From assembly GCF_013694095.1 (NCBI RefSeq), contig NZ_JACEFB010000002.1, forward strand, positions 1 through 64,000: a stretch of DNA of 64,000 nt. The letters run 5' to 3'. Positions 28,255 through 36,523 of this stretch are shown here, one piece after another (position 1 is the first letter of the stretch; each line of letters begins with the position of its first letter). The translations under genes were made by a program, and so were the position numbers. Origin of the DNA: Thermogemmata fonticola. Lineage in GTDB: Bacteria > Planctomycetota > Planctomycetia > Gemmatales > Gemmataceae. A model generated the notes under the pieces. That model had not been told where the DNA came from. It made no database searches and saw only the letters and a list, made by a program, of their open reading frames with translations.

Positions 28255-28359
28255 TGGTGTGCAAAATATCCGCAGGTCTTTCCTCCTTGCCGCGGGAATT
28301 ACAGAGAGGGAGCGACGAGGCTAGCAGGAAGGAAACGGCGGCGCAAACGATCCCTGCGG

Positions 28360-29379
28360 TCAGTTGGCGGACATGTTCCCGGAGGCGGGCGGGGGATCGC
28401 CGTCCGGTTGGGAGGACGCCGCCGCTGGGCTGGGGGAGGAAGTTCCATCCGCAGAGGGCTTATGCTCCACAATGGTTAGGAGATGATGGGGTCGGCGGGT
28501 GCGATAGAACTTGAAGTTGGCGCCGTAAGGGCAGCTATCGACCGGGTGCAAGTAAATGCCGAGATTCCCCCACTTGCCCTCCACCAGAACGGGCTGATCC
28601 GGGCTGACGTAGCGGACAATCGCGGTGTGGGTGACGCCGTAGTCCGGGTTGAAGTAGACAGCTAAGTCGTTCGGGCGAGGGTCGGAGACCTCCTGGTAGC
28701 AGTTGTCTTCCAGGATTTTTAGCACATCCTGCCCGCTGAGGAGATAACGCCCGGCGGTGAAGACCCAACCGTGGCAATTGCTCCGGTCATCGCCGAATCC
28801 GCGCAGTATGACGTTATCGATGTAGCGGGTGGATTCTAAGTAGCGTTTCTCCGCTGCCTGAACCGTTTCTGGACTGCGCACTTCGATCGGTTCGCCGAGG
28901 GGAATATGCCGTCCGCGGTCCGTGATCGCCACGGCATCCCGCACCTGCACGTTGCCGGCTACGCCGTGGATGAGCATCATCTCTTCCATCACGGCGTCCG
29001 CCATCTGATCTTCCCGCCGTTCAAACTGGAGGATGCCTGCCAGAGCCAAGCAGGGGCCTGCCACCACGAGCAGAGCGGAACGCAGCCACGGCTGATGCGT
29101 CAGGTGGATCAGACGGACCGCACCACGCGTCCACAGCGAGCAGCCCCAGAGGCTATGGACCAGCAGAGCTGCCCCCACAATGGCGGCGAACGCCGGCAGG
29201 CAATCCCACCGCTCGATCAGCCCCAGCACCGCCGCCCCAGGCAACACGGCGAGTGCTGCACCCAAGAGTCGAATGATCGCGTGACGCCGCTGAGTCGCCA
29301 GATGGTTGATGCCTAAGAAAAACAGGCTCAGGCCGGCACTGATGCTGATGAACAGGGTGGTAAAGTGACTCTCGGACAT
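28360..29379 (-). CDS. Membrane protein with putative papain-like Cys/His domain (unknown)
   Basis: A 339-residue protein with three or four N-terminal membrane helices (about 8-130) and a soluble domain. The soluble part contains SNCHGWVFTAGRYLLSG and, about 60 residues later, DYGVTHTAIVRYVS followed by EGKWG. A Cys in NCHGW and a His in a GVTHTA strand are the order and spacing of NlpC/P60- or CHAP-like cysteine hydrolases. Enzyme activity is inference only. A Pro/Ser-rich tail ends the protein. It is convergent with the SMR gene. Confidence 0.6.
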   Translation of the reverse strand: MSESHFTTLFISISAGLSLFFLGINHLATQRRHAIIRLLGAALAVLPGAAVLGLIERWDCLPAFAAIVGAALLVHSLWGCSLWTRGAVRLIHLTHQPWLRSALLVVAGPCLALAGILQFERREDQMADAVMEEMMLIHGVAGNVQVRDAVAITDRGRHIPLGEPIEVRSPETVQAAEKRYLESTRYIDNVILRGFGDDRSNCHGWVFTAGRYLLSGQDVLKILEDNCYQEVSDPRPNDLAVYFNPDYGVTHTAIVRYVSPDQPVLVEGKWGNLGIYLHPVDSCPYGANFKFYRTRRPHHLLTIVEHKPSADGTSSPSPAAASSQPDGDPPPASGNMSAN

Positions 29380-29604
29380 GGAAACCTCAGCATTCGGGCG
29401 GGGATTGTCCAGGACGGACAGCTCGGCGGGCGGGCCGGAAACGGATCCGTACGCTTTCCGTTTCAGACCCAGTTATAGCGGCTCTGAGGTTAGAAACCGC
29501 TGAATGAACGATGAGTTTCGCACTTTGCGGGAAAACCGCCCGACTGATGAGAAATCCCTGAAAAACTGGACGAAATGCAACGGGGGAGTGCGGGCAGCCG
29601 GAGA

Positions 29605-30252
29605 TCACAATCCGCCCCGGCCCTCATATTCCGCGTCGGAGCGAAAACGCTGCTCCTGCCACGGATCGCCCCGCATGTGATAGCCGCCGTGTTCCCAGCT
29701 TTCCCAGAAACCAGGGCGGTCCTCCCGGAGAAACTCGACACCCCGGACCCATTTGGCGCTCTTCCAGGCGTAAAGCCGAGGCACCACCAGCCGCACGGGG
29801 TAGCCGTGCTCCGGTGTCAAATCGCTACCGTTGTGCTTGAGAGCAAACAGGGCATCTTCCGCGAAAAAGTCCTCCAGCGGCAGGTTGGTGGTGAAACCAT
29901 GCTCGCAGTGGATCATCACGTAGCGGGCCTCCGGTGAAACGGCCACATGCCGCAGCAACTCCCGCGTGGCGACGCCTTCCCACAAATTGTCCAGCAAACT
30001 CCAGCGCGTTACGCAGTGCATGTCCGCCCGGACCTTCACCCGCGGCAACGCCTGGAATTGCTCCCAGGTGAAACGGACCACCCGATCGACGAGCGGCACG
30101 GGGAAAATGACAAAGTCCCACCGCTGCGGATCAAACGCGGGAACCGAACCGGCATGCAGCACCGGCCACTTGCGCGTCTGCACCTGCCCCGGCGGCAAAC
30201 GCCGCTCCCGAAGTACATCCGGACTGATGATGATGTTTTCCTCGCTGCTCAT
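29605..30252 (-). CDS. Sulfite-oxidase-type molybdopterin oxidoreductase (cytoplasmic)
   Basis: A 215-residue enzyme of the sulfite oxidase/MsrP superfamily. The Mo-ligand cysteine is Cys80 in ADMHCVTRWS, with the typical later segments HCEHGFTTNLPLEDF, HGYPVRLVVPRLYAWKSAKW and a GFWESWEHGGYHMRGDPW ending. There is no signal peptide or dimerisation domain, so it should be a short cytoplasmic form of unknown substrate. The ATG at 30252 has AGAAGGAGG directly upstream, so the longer frame is rejected. It diverges from the DUF1559 gene. Confidence 0.87.
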   Translation of the reverse strand: MSSEENIIISPDVLRERRLPPGQVQTRKWPVLHAGSVPAFDPQRWDFVIFPVPLVDRVVRFTWEQFQALPRVKVRADMHCVTRWSLLDNLWEGVATRELLRHVAVSPEARYVMIHCEHGFTTNLPLEDFFAEDALFALKHNGSDLTPEHGYPVRLVVPRLYAWKSAKWVRGVEFLREDRPGFWESWEHGGYHMRGDPWQEQRFRSDAEYEGRGGL

Positions 30253-30687
30253 GGCCTCCTTCTCCCTCTGCCTTGGCTCTGCCTCGCGATCGCACTCCCC
30301 TCCCGAAATGGGCGGGCGCTGCCAATCTAGCATCCCTTCCTTTTGTTCGGCTCCCTGAAGCTGTTTGACACTGCGGGTGAATTTTACACTGCGGCTGAAT
30401 CCTCGCTGCCTTCCCCTTCCGCCTGCGGTGAATTTCGCCTCATGCTCTATGGCTAATTCTTAGCCGCTTCTGGTCACGCCCTGGCCACCGGCCTATGCCC
30501 CTCGTGGAATCTGCCGCCATCGAGAAGGCCAAATCCGCCAGGTAGATCATCCGTCGTGTGGTCCTGACTCGCTGTTGGAATAAAGTTTGCACGAGTGTGA
30601 TACCGCTGCTTTCGGCATTACGGGCGAGACAGGGCCGGTTGTGTGTTGATCCTTGCCTTGAGAGTGAGAGAAGGAGGAAGCACTGTG
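30253..30687. other. Divergent intergenic region before DUF1559 gene
   Basis: 435 bases without a gene. It holds the ACACTGCGG direct repeats (separate entry) and a weak TTGGAA-N17-TGATAC promoter-like pair near 30575 pointing to the DUF1559 gene. Confidence 0.5.
30368..30400 (+). repeat. Two 15-bp direct repeats, 18-bp period
   Basis: ACACTGCGGGTGAAT (30368-30382) and ACACTGCGGCTGAAT (30386-30400) differ at one base, and a degenerate third copy (CCTGCGGTGAATTT) lies near 30422. They sit in the divergent region between the molybdoenzyme and DUF1559 genes. They could be binding sites or chance duplication. Confidence 0.5.
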
Positions 30688-31737
30688 ATGCTGCACCACT
30701 GCAAGGTCTCCTTTGGCCGGAAGGCTTTTACGTTGATTGAACTGCTGGTCGTCATTGCTATCATCGCCATTCTTATCGGCTTGTTGTTACCCGCGGTGCA
30801 GAAAGTGCGCGAAGCTGCCGCCCGGATCAAGTGCCAAAATAATCTCAAACAATTGGCTCTCGCCGTCCACAATTACGAATCGGCTCACGGCCAGTATCCG
30901 CCGAGCATGCTGGTTCCGCTGGGTACGACATTCACCACAAACAACGGATCCTGGTCCGTGCACGGTCGTATTCTCAGCTACATCGAGCAAGGCAACGCTG
31001 GTGTGCGCGTGAACCTGGAGCTAGCCTGGGATGCCCAATTGGCTACCGGCGTGCCCCAAACCCGCATCCCGGTTTTTATGTGCCCCAGTGAGGTGAACGA
31101 TCAGGTCCGCCTCAACAGTAGCGGAGCACCTTACGTTTATCCCTTGAACTACGGCTTCAATTTTGGCACCTGGCTGGTGTGGAATCCCGTGACGGGCCAG
31201 GGGGGAGACGGCGTCTTCTTCCCCAACGCTCGCCTGCGCCCTCCCAGCATTACCGATGGCTTGAGCAACACCCTGATGATTGCGGAGGTCAAAGCCTTCA
31301 CCCCTTACAGCCGCAATATGACCACTCCTCCTTCGCTCACTCCCCCCGCGAGCGTTGCTGAAGTTGTCGCCTACATTGATGCAGCACCCGACAAGAAAAT
31401 GGGGCCTGCCCTCAACAGCAATACGGGTCACACCGAATGGCCGGATGGCCGCGTCCACCACAGCGGCTTTACCACCGTCTTGACGCCCAACACCGCTGTC
31501 CCTTGTGGGGCGACGCCCTGCGTTCGTCCTGAAGCCGATTTCAACTCGCGACAGGAGGGGAGTAGCACCACGATTCCCACCTGCGCCGCCATCACCGCTC
31601 GCAGCTACCATCCCAACCTGGTGAATGTCGCCCTTATGGACGGTTCCGTTCGTTCGGTCCGCAATGAAGTGACTCTGTTGGTTTGGCGTGCCCTGGGAAC
31701 ACGGGCCGGTGGCGAAGTCTTCAACCCCGACTTCTGA
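30688..31737 (+). CDS. DUF1559 prepilin-type N-cleavage protein
   Basis: A 349-residue protein. The N-terminal prepilin signal reads [20 protein letters not shown], with one long helix continuing into the [15 protein letters not shown]-like motif. A DUF1559 domain follows with a C-terminal [10 protein letters not shown] segment (H-x-G-G-type ending). These are planctomycete-specific pseudopilin-like proteins, present in many copies and of unknown function. A GGAGG ribosome site is seven to ten bases upstream of a GTG (30685) and this ATG, so either may be used. A strong terminator follows. Confidence 0.9.
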   Translation: MLHHCKVSFGRKAFTLIELLVVIAIIAILIGLLLPAVQKVREAAARIKCQNNLKQLALAVHNYESAHGQYPPSMLVPLGTTFTTNNGSWSVHGRILSYIEQGNAGVRVNLELAWDAQLATGVPQTRIPVFMCPSEVNDQVRLNSSGAPYVYPLNYGFNFGTWLVWNPVTGQGGDGVFFPNARLRPPSITDGLSNTLMIAEVKAFTPYSRNMTTPPSLTPPASVAEVVAYIDAAPDKKMGPALNSNTGHTEWPDGRVHHSGFTTVLTPNTAVPCGATPCVRPEADFNSRQEGSSTTIPTCAAITARSYHPNLVNVALMDGSVRSVRNEVTLLVWRALGTRAGGEVFNPDF

Positions 31738-31810
31738 TCGGTTTCTCAGGGCAAGCCGATCGCCATTCGCTCTTCCGTTTCCCCTTGGTTTTCCAGTTAC
31801 CCCGCGTAGG

Positions 31811-31850
31811 CAGCGGTGCAGCCTTTTCCGGCGGGCACCGTTGTTTTTTT
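31811..31850 (+). terminator. Rho-independent terminator after DUF1559
   Basis: CAGCGGTGC (31811-31819) pairs with GCACCGTTG (31835-31843), nine pairs including one G-U, with a 15-base loop, and is followed by seven T (31844-31850). It lies 73 bases after the DUF1559 stop. Confidence 0.8.
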
Positions 31851-31934
31851 CGGCAGCGCTAGCCACAATGCTGGCAAGGGTTGGCTTTCTGGCCCAGGTG
31901 TCGGCGTGTGTCCTTCACTAAGGGAGAAGACGCT

Positions 31935-32804
31935 ATGTGTTCCCCTTCCGTATTGGCCGCTGCTTTGGGAGAGATGACACGGCGCGAAGCAATGCATTAC
32001 GTCGCCGGGATGCTGTCCGCTCTAAGTCTGTCTGCCGCGCGTTCCCATGCGGATACGCCGCCGCCCGGCGCTGTGGCCGACCCACCTGCTCCGCTGCCGC
32101 CTCGCCGCACTCTGGCTGCCGATCACGTGGCGGACCTGACCCACACGCTCTCACCGGCCTTCCCCATTTGGCCCGGCAATGCGCCCATTTCCCTGACGAA
32201 CAAAAGCCAGTTCCGCCGGGATGGTTTCTATGCCAATCGTTGGGACATCGGAGAGCATCACGGGACCCATTTGGATGCCCCCGCCCACTGTTCCGCTGAT
32301 GGACCGACCGCGGAAAAAATTGCCCCAGCCGCTCTGATCGCTCCGCTGGCGGTGCTGGACCTGCGCGAACGAGCGAAACGGGAGCCGGACACCGCCGTGA
32401 CTCTGGAGGACCTGCATCTGTGGGAAAAACGGCACGGCCGCTTGCCCCCCGGCGCCGCCGTCGCTCTCTGGAGCGGCTGGGATGACAAGGCCCAGGACGC
32501 GAAGGCCTTCCTCGGCTCCGACTCCACGGGCACGTTGCACTTCCCCGGCTTTTCCAAAGCCGCCGCCGAGTTCCTCCTTCACGAACGTCAGATCGTCGGT
32601 TTGATCGTCGATACCCTCTCGATTGACATCGGTCCGTCGGCGGATTTCCCCGTGCATAAGCTCTGGCTGGGTGCCGGGAAGTGGGCGGTGGAGTGTGCCG
32701 CCGGCCTGGGGCGCGTGCCGCCCGCGGGTGCGACGGTTTTCGTCGGTGCGCCGAAAGTCGCCGGGGCTTCCGGCGGCCCCACACGCCTGCTCGCCTTCTG
32801 GTAG
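31935..32804 (+). CDS. Cyclase-family metal hydrolase (kynurenine formamidase-like), exported
   Basis: A 289-residue protein of the cyclase/KynB family. The metal-binding motif HHGTHLDAPAH is clear, with preceding LTHTLSPAFPIWPGN and a later GLIVDTLSIDIG. An N-terminal segment with TRREAMHYVAGMLSALSLSA looks like a twin-arginine or Sec signal, so the enzyme is probably exported. Characterised members hydrolyse N-formylkynurenine or isatin, but the substrate here is unknown. The ATG at 31935 has GGGAGAAG upstream, and the open frame before it includes no family sequence. Confidence 0.85.
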   Translation: MCSPSVLAAALGEMTRREAMHYVAGMLSALSLSAARSHADTPPPGAVADPPAPLPPRRTLAADHVADLTHTLSPAFPIWPGNAPISLTNKSQFRRDGFYANRWDIGEHHGTHLDAPAHCSADGPTAEKIAPAALIAPLAVLDLRERAKREPDTAVTLEDLHLWEKRHGRLPPGAAVALWSGWDDKAQDAKAFLGSDSTGTLHFPGFSKAAAEFLLHERQIVGLIVDTLSIDIGPSADFPVHKLWLGAGKWAVECAAGLGRVPPAGATVFVGAPKVAGASGGPTRLLAFW

Positions 32805-32960
32805 CCACAGGCGGACCTGGAGCTGGACCCCGCAAACGCCAGCTTTCCCAGCCGGACACAGACCGCACGAATCGGGGATGAACACAGCGGTGAAGAATGG
32901 ACCGCCTGGGCGGCGCCTGACTCTGGCCCGCACTTGCCTGCATCCGAGGACACCAAGCAG

Positions 32961-34499
32961 TCACGACGGCGACATGGAGGCATCCCCCGCAGCCGAGGGA
33001 ACATCCTCGTTGTCTTCTTCCGCCGTCAAGGGCGCCTCGGACATCTCTTGCAAGCGCCGCAGGAGCTGCTTGAAGTTGACCGGCAGGTAGAGTACATCCG
33101 TGCGGCCATTACGCATGACATCCGCCTCCCATTCCGCCTGCTGCGGAGTCAGGAGCAAGACAGCCGCCAGCGGATGCTCCTTTTGCTGCGCGAGGCGGGC
33201 GACCTCGTTGAAGGCCTCCACCGCTTCCCGTCCCACCGTACCGCCGTCCATCACCAAGGCATCAAACGGCTGCTTGCGGAACTGTCGCACGGCGAGTTGC
33301 GGATCGCTGGACAGGACGACCCGGTACCCCTTCTGATTGAGCTTGCGGAACGGCTCCTTGAGGCTTTCCCGCGCTTCAATCACCACGAGAGTTTTCGGCT
33401 CTTGGGATGGAGCAGCGGAGGTGGCCACGGTCCCGCCGCGCAACTCCTGGCGGCACTGCTGAATGGCATCGAGCAGTTCCGTGGGGTTCTGCAAGCGCTG
33501 GGCCGGATCGAATGCGACCATGCGCTGCAAGAGCCGCATCAACGGTGGGGTCAACCCCTGGGCCGGCCCTTGACGGCGCAAGGTCTCTTCCACCTCCTGA
33601 TACCGCCGGGCTTGCATCCGGGCTTGACGGTCTCGTGTCACCGGCATGAGCGGTTGACCCGTCAGACACTCGTAAAGCACGCAACCGAGGAAAAAAATGT
33701 CGCTGCGAACATCTCCCGGCTGCTGATGGGTCGCTTTTTCCAGCCCAGCGTAATCGACCGTCCGGTCCACAGCGATGTCTTCATCCAGGTCCTCTTGCCG
33801 CTGCAAATGCAAGGTGGGGGCGTGGCTGCTGATCTGAGCCAGGCCGAAATCCACCAATTTCGTTTGGCCCGTCTTGGCCTCAATCAAAATGTTCGTCGGC
33901 TTGATGTCCCGGTGGGTCAAACCCCGTTGCCAGGCGTACTCCAGTCCCTGCGCGCACTCCTCGATGATCCGCAGCGCCTCGTCCACCTCCAGCTTCTTGC
34001 GGATTTGCAGAATATCCCGTAGATTGCCCCCTTCGATAAACTCCATGACGATGTAATACTGCCCTGTGGGAGCATCCTGGCCCACCGCCAGCACCGACAC
34101 GATATTGGGATGCCGGATCGACATCCCCAGCTTCCCTTCCCGCAGGAACAGGTCGATCTTCTGCTTGTCCATCGTCCACTTGTTGCGCAGGACCTTGATG
34201 GCCACGACTTGGCCGGTCCGCGGATCGTCTCCCCGATACACGCGCCCGAAGCTGCCGGAGGCGATCTTGTACAAAATCCGATAACCGCCGAGGAAATACC
34301 CTTCGGTATCCCCCTTGCGCAACTTGTGGCTCTGGAACGGCGACAGGTACCGCTTCCGTTCCAGCAGGCGGATCATGTCCTCACCCGGTGCTTTCTTGTT
34401 TCCCAGTTCTTCCAAGCATTCCTGCACCTGCTCCTCGGTTGCTAGCCCCAGCCGTATGACCAATTGGCCGATTCCGGAGGCGTCGAACGTCGCCGTCAT
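32961..34499 (-). CDS. Ser/Thr protein kinase with C-terminal receiver-like domain
   Basis: A 512-residue kinase. A short N-terminal helical module (about 1-70) precedes a full Hanks-type domain: glycine loop 81-86, Lys102, HRDIKPTN 196-203 and DFG 217-219. After a linker, residues about 381-497 resemble a response-regulator receiver (KTLVVIEARESL, then FDALVMDGG and VLLLTPQQ). The usual acidic pair at the first strand is replaced by IEAR, so normal phosphotransfer is doubtful. Kinase-receiver fusions of this kind are frequent in planctomycetes. Neighbours give no target. Confidence 0.88.
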   Translation of the reverse strand: MTATFDASGIGQLVIRLGLATEEQVQECLEELGNKKAPGEDMIRLLERKRYLSPFQSHKLRKGDTEGYFLGGYRILYKIASGSFGRVYRGDDPRTGQVVAIKVLRNKWTMDKQKIDLFLREGKLGMSIRHPNIVSVLAVGQDAPTGQYYIVMEFIEGGNLRDILQIRKKLEVDEALRIIEECAQGLEYAWQRGLTHRDIKPTNILIEAKTGQTKLVDFGLAQISSHAPTLHLQRQEDLDEDIAVDRTVDYAGLEKATHQQPGDVRSDIFFLGCVLYECLTGQPLMPVTRDRQARMQARRYQEVEETLRRQGPAQGLTPPLMRLLQRMVAFDPAQRLQNPTELLDAIQQCRQELRGGTVATSAAPSQEPKTLVVIEARESLKEPFRKLNQKGYRVVLSSDPQLAVRQFRKQPFDALVMDGGTVGREAVEAFNEVARLAQQKEHPLAAVLLLTPQQAEWEADVMRNGRTDVLYLPVNFKQLLRRLQEMSEAPLTAEEDNEDVPSAAGDASMSPS

Positions 34500-35073
34500 A
34501 GTGTCTCACTGCTTGAGGACCTCTTCACTGCGCGGGCCTTCCACCACCCACGTTGGTTACCTTAGCACCCCTGAGCGCCCTTCGCAATCGCTCTACGCCA
34601 GAAATTGCTCCCGCTTTCCCCGCAGATTCCGTCCTCCCGGCAGCCTTCTCCGACCCCTCTTGGCAGCCTTCTCGGACTCCTGCCAAGGTGTCGGCTTCTC
34701 CTCCGGTCTCTTTCGTTTCGATTTCGTTCCCCGCAGGATTCCTTGACAAATGAAAAAATTATGAAAAATAGTTCACTTCATTTGACTTCTCTCCGTTTAT
34801 TGTACATACTATCAGTAAGCAACCGAGACCGGGCGCTGACCTGCGGTAAGGCGGCTCGTAAGCGGCCGCTGGAGGTGGGACGCGGCGGGAAAGCGGGCAC
34901 CACTGGTACAAGCAGCAGTCAGAATGCCTAGTCAGGTTGTCGGATCGAAAGTGGAGTTCCCCAACCACCGTTTCAGGAGGGTGAAACATGAACAGCTTGA
35001 AGATGAACAGCCAGAGCCGAAAGGGAACGCTGCACGGGCGGGACGTTGATTGCCAGCACAGGCAGTGTGCCGG
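34500..35073. other. Gene-free region with an AT-rich island
   Basis: 574 bases between the kinase start and the MFS stop. Positions about 34740-34820 are strikingly AT-rich in a GC-rich neighbourhood (TGACAAATGAAAAAATTATG and following), which may mark the kinase promoter. No ribosome-site-bearing frame, RNA gene or terminator was recognised. Confidence 0.5.
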
Positions 35074-36354
35074 TCAACGTTGCGGCGGATCCGCTTCCAC
35101 AGGGCGCGTCGCATCCAAGCAGGCGGCAGAGGCGGTAGCCGCCAAAAACGCCACGGCTCCCACCATGAAAGCGGCGTTCCAATCGAATGCCTCGCGGATG
35201 GCTCCCAAAAGCACAGGAGACAAGGCCGCCCCCAGATTGCCCCACATGTTGCCAAAGCCCAACGCGGCTCCCACGTTCTTCCCACCCACATCCTGGGCGA
35301 ACGCCCACAGCACCGGATTATGCAAATCGACCAGGAAGGCCATCACTCCCAGCACCAGCACCACAGCCCACGGAGATGTGAGCAGTGGGACGATTCCCAA
35401 AGCCAGAGCGCAACCTGCCAAGGCGATGATCAGGGGAACGCGCCGCCCCCAGCGGACCCCGAAAGCGTACCGGCAGCCGTCAGTCACCCAGCCGCCGAAA
35501 AACATCCCGCAGCAACCGATGAACAAGGCCGTCGATTGCATCTGCCCCCGCTCTTGCAACGGCACATCAAACTGTTCGTTCAGATAGCTCGGCATCAGTG
35601 TGATGAGGAACCCCCAGCCGAGATTGACGCCGAACTGCATCAGGCTGAACAGCACCATGTTCGCGGAGCGGAAGCAGAGGGCGAATTGGCGGCACAAGGT
35701 GGGCAGATAGGCACCACGGTGGGCCGAGGACGAACTCTCTGGACGAGTCGGAGAGTCCGGCGGCTGATCGCGCACCAGTCCCCAGAAGATCAGGGCGACC
35801 AGGATCCCGCACAGGCCGTAGGCGAAGAAGACGTTCCGCCAGGGAACGCCAGAGGGATTGTCCCACATGCTCCAGGTGTAGCCGGCCAGGAGTGCAGCGG
35901 TCGCTACCGTCAGCCAGGGAGCGATCGCGCCGCCGATCCGCCCGCCGAGGGCGACCAGGGAGCTGAAGCGCCCCCGTTCGTGGGGCCGCGCCCAGGCCTT
36001 GATCAAACCGGCTGCCGCGGGATACGCCCCGGCTTCCGAAACCCCCAGCAGCAGCCGCATCGCCAGCAGTCCCGCCAGGCCTTGCACCAAACCTGTGGCG
36101 AACGTCACCGTGGACCAGGCGAGGAAGGCCAAAGTCAACACACGGCGAGCGCCATAACGATCCGCCAGCATCCCCACCGGCACCTGAAAGAGGGCATAGG
36201 TGAGGAAAAACATCCCCAGCGCGGTATTCCGCTCGCTGTCACTCAAGCCTAGGTCGGTGCGGATCGGGTCCGCCAGGGTCGAAAAGCAAACCCGATCGAT
36301 GTACAGCCAGAATGCAGCAGCGGCGGTGATGCCGACGACAAGCCAACGTCGCAT
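35074..36354 (-). CDS. MFS transporter, anion:cation symporter-like
   Basis: A 426-residue, twelve-helix major facilitator protein. Helix 1 carries FWLYIDRVCFSTLADPI, like the NYxDR motif of the ACS (ExuT/GudP/DgoT) family, and the loop 2-3 motif A is GMLADRYGARRVL. Substrates of this family are hexuronates, galactonate and other organic acids, so an organic anion is the likely cargo. No catabolic genes are adjacent. The ATG has GGGAG upstream. Confidence 0.87.
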   Translation of the reverse strand: MRRWLVVGITAAAAFWLYIDRVCFSTLADPIRTDLGLSDSERNTALGMFFLTYALFQVPVGMLADRYGARRVLTLAFLAWSTVTFATGLVQGLAGLLAMRLLLGVSEAGAYPAAAGLIKAWARPHERGRFSSLVALGGRIGGAIAPWLTVATAALLAGYTWSMWDNPSGVPWRNVFFAYGLCGILVALIFWGLVRDQPPDSPTRPESSSSAHRGAYLPTLCRQFALCFRSANMVLFSLMQFGVNLGWGFLITLMPSYLNEQFDVPLQERGQMQSTALFIGCCGMFFGGWVTDGCRYAFGVRWGRRVPLIIALAGCALALGIVPLLTSPWAVVLVLGVMAFLVDLHNPVLWAFAQDVGGKNVGAALGFGNMWGNLGAALSPVLLGAIREAFDWNAAFMVGAVAFLAATASAACLDATRPVEADPPQR

Positions 36355-36523
36355 GATGTCTGGTCTCCCGCGGCACGAGGCAGTGGAATCTGCGACGGCT
36401 TCACGACTTTTTGACGCGGTTTTCCCATGATCCCTGTTGGCGGCACACGGCGGCGCCCGCTAGCATATGCTCACGGCGGGTTGAACCGCACAGGCCGCTC
36501 GGTTCCGGAAGGAGGTTGTTCCC

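Noticed and set aside
35050-36252. A 400-codon plus-strand frame
   Set aside because: Antisense to the MFS transporter; composition (His/Gln/Arg-rich) is typical of shadow frames.
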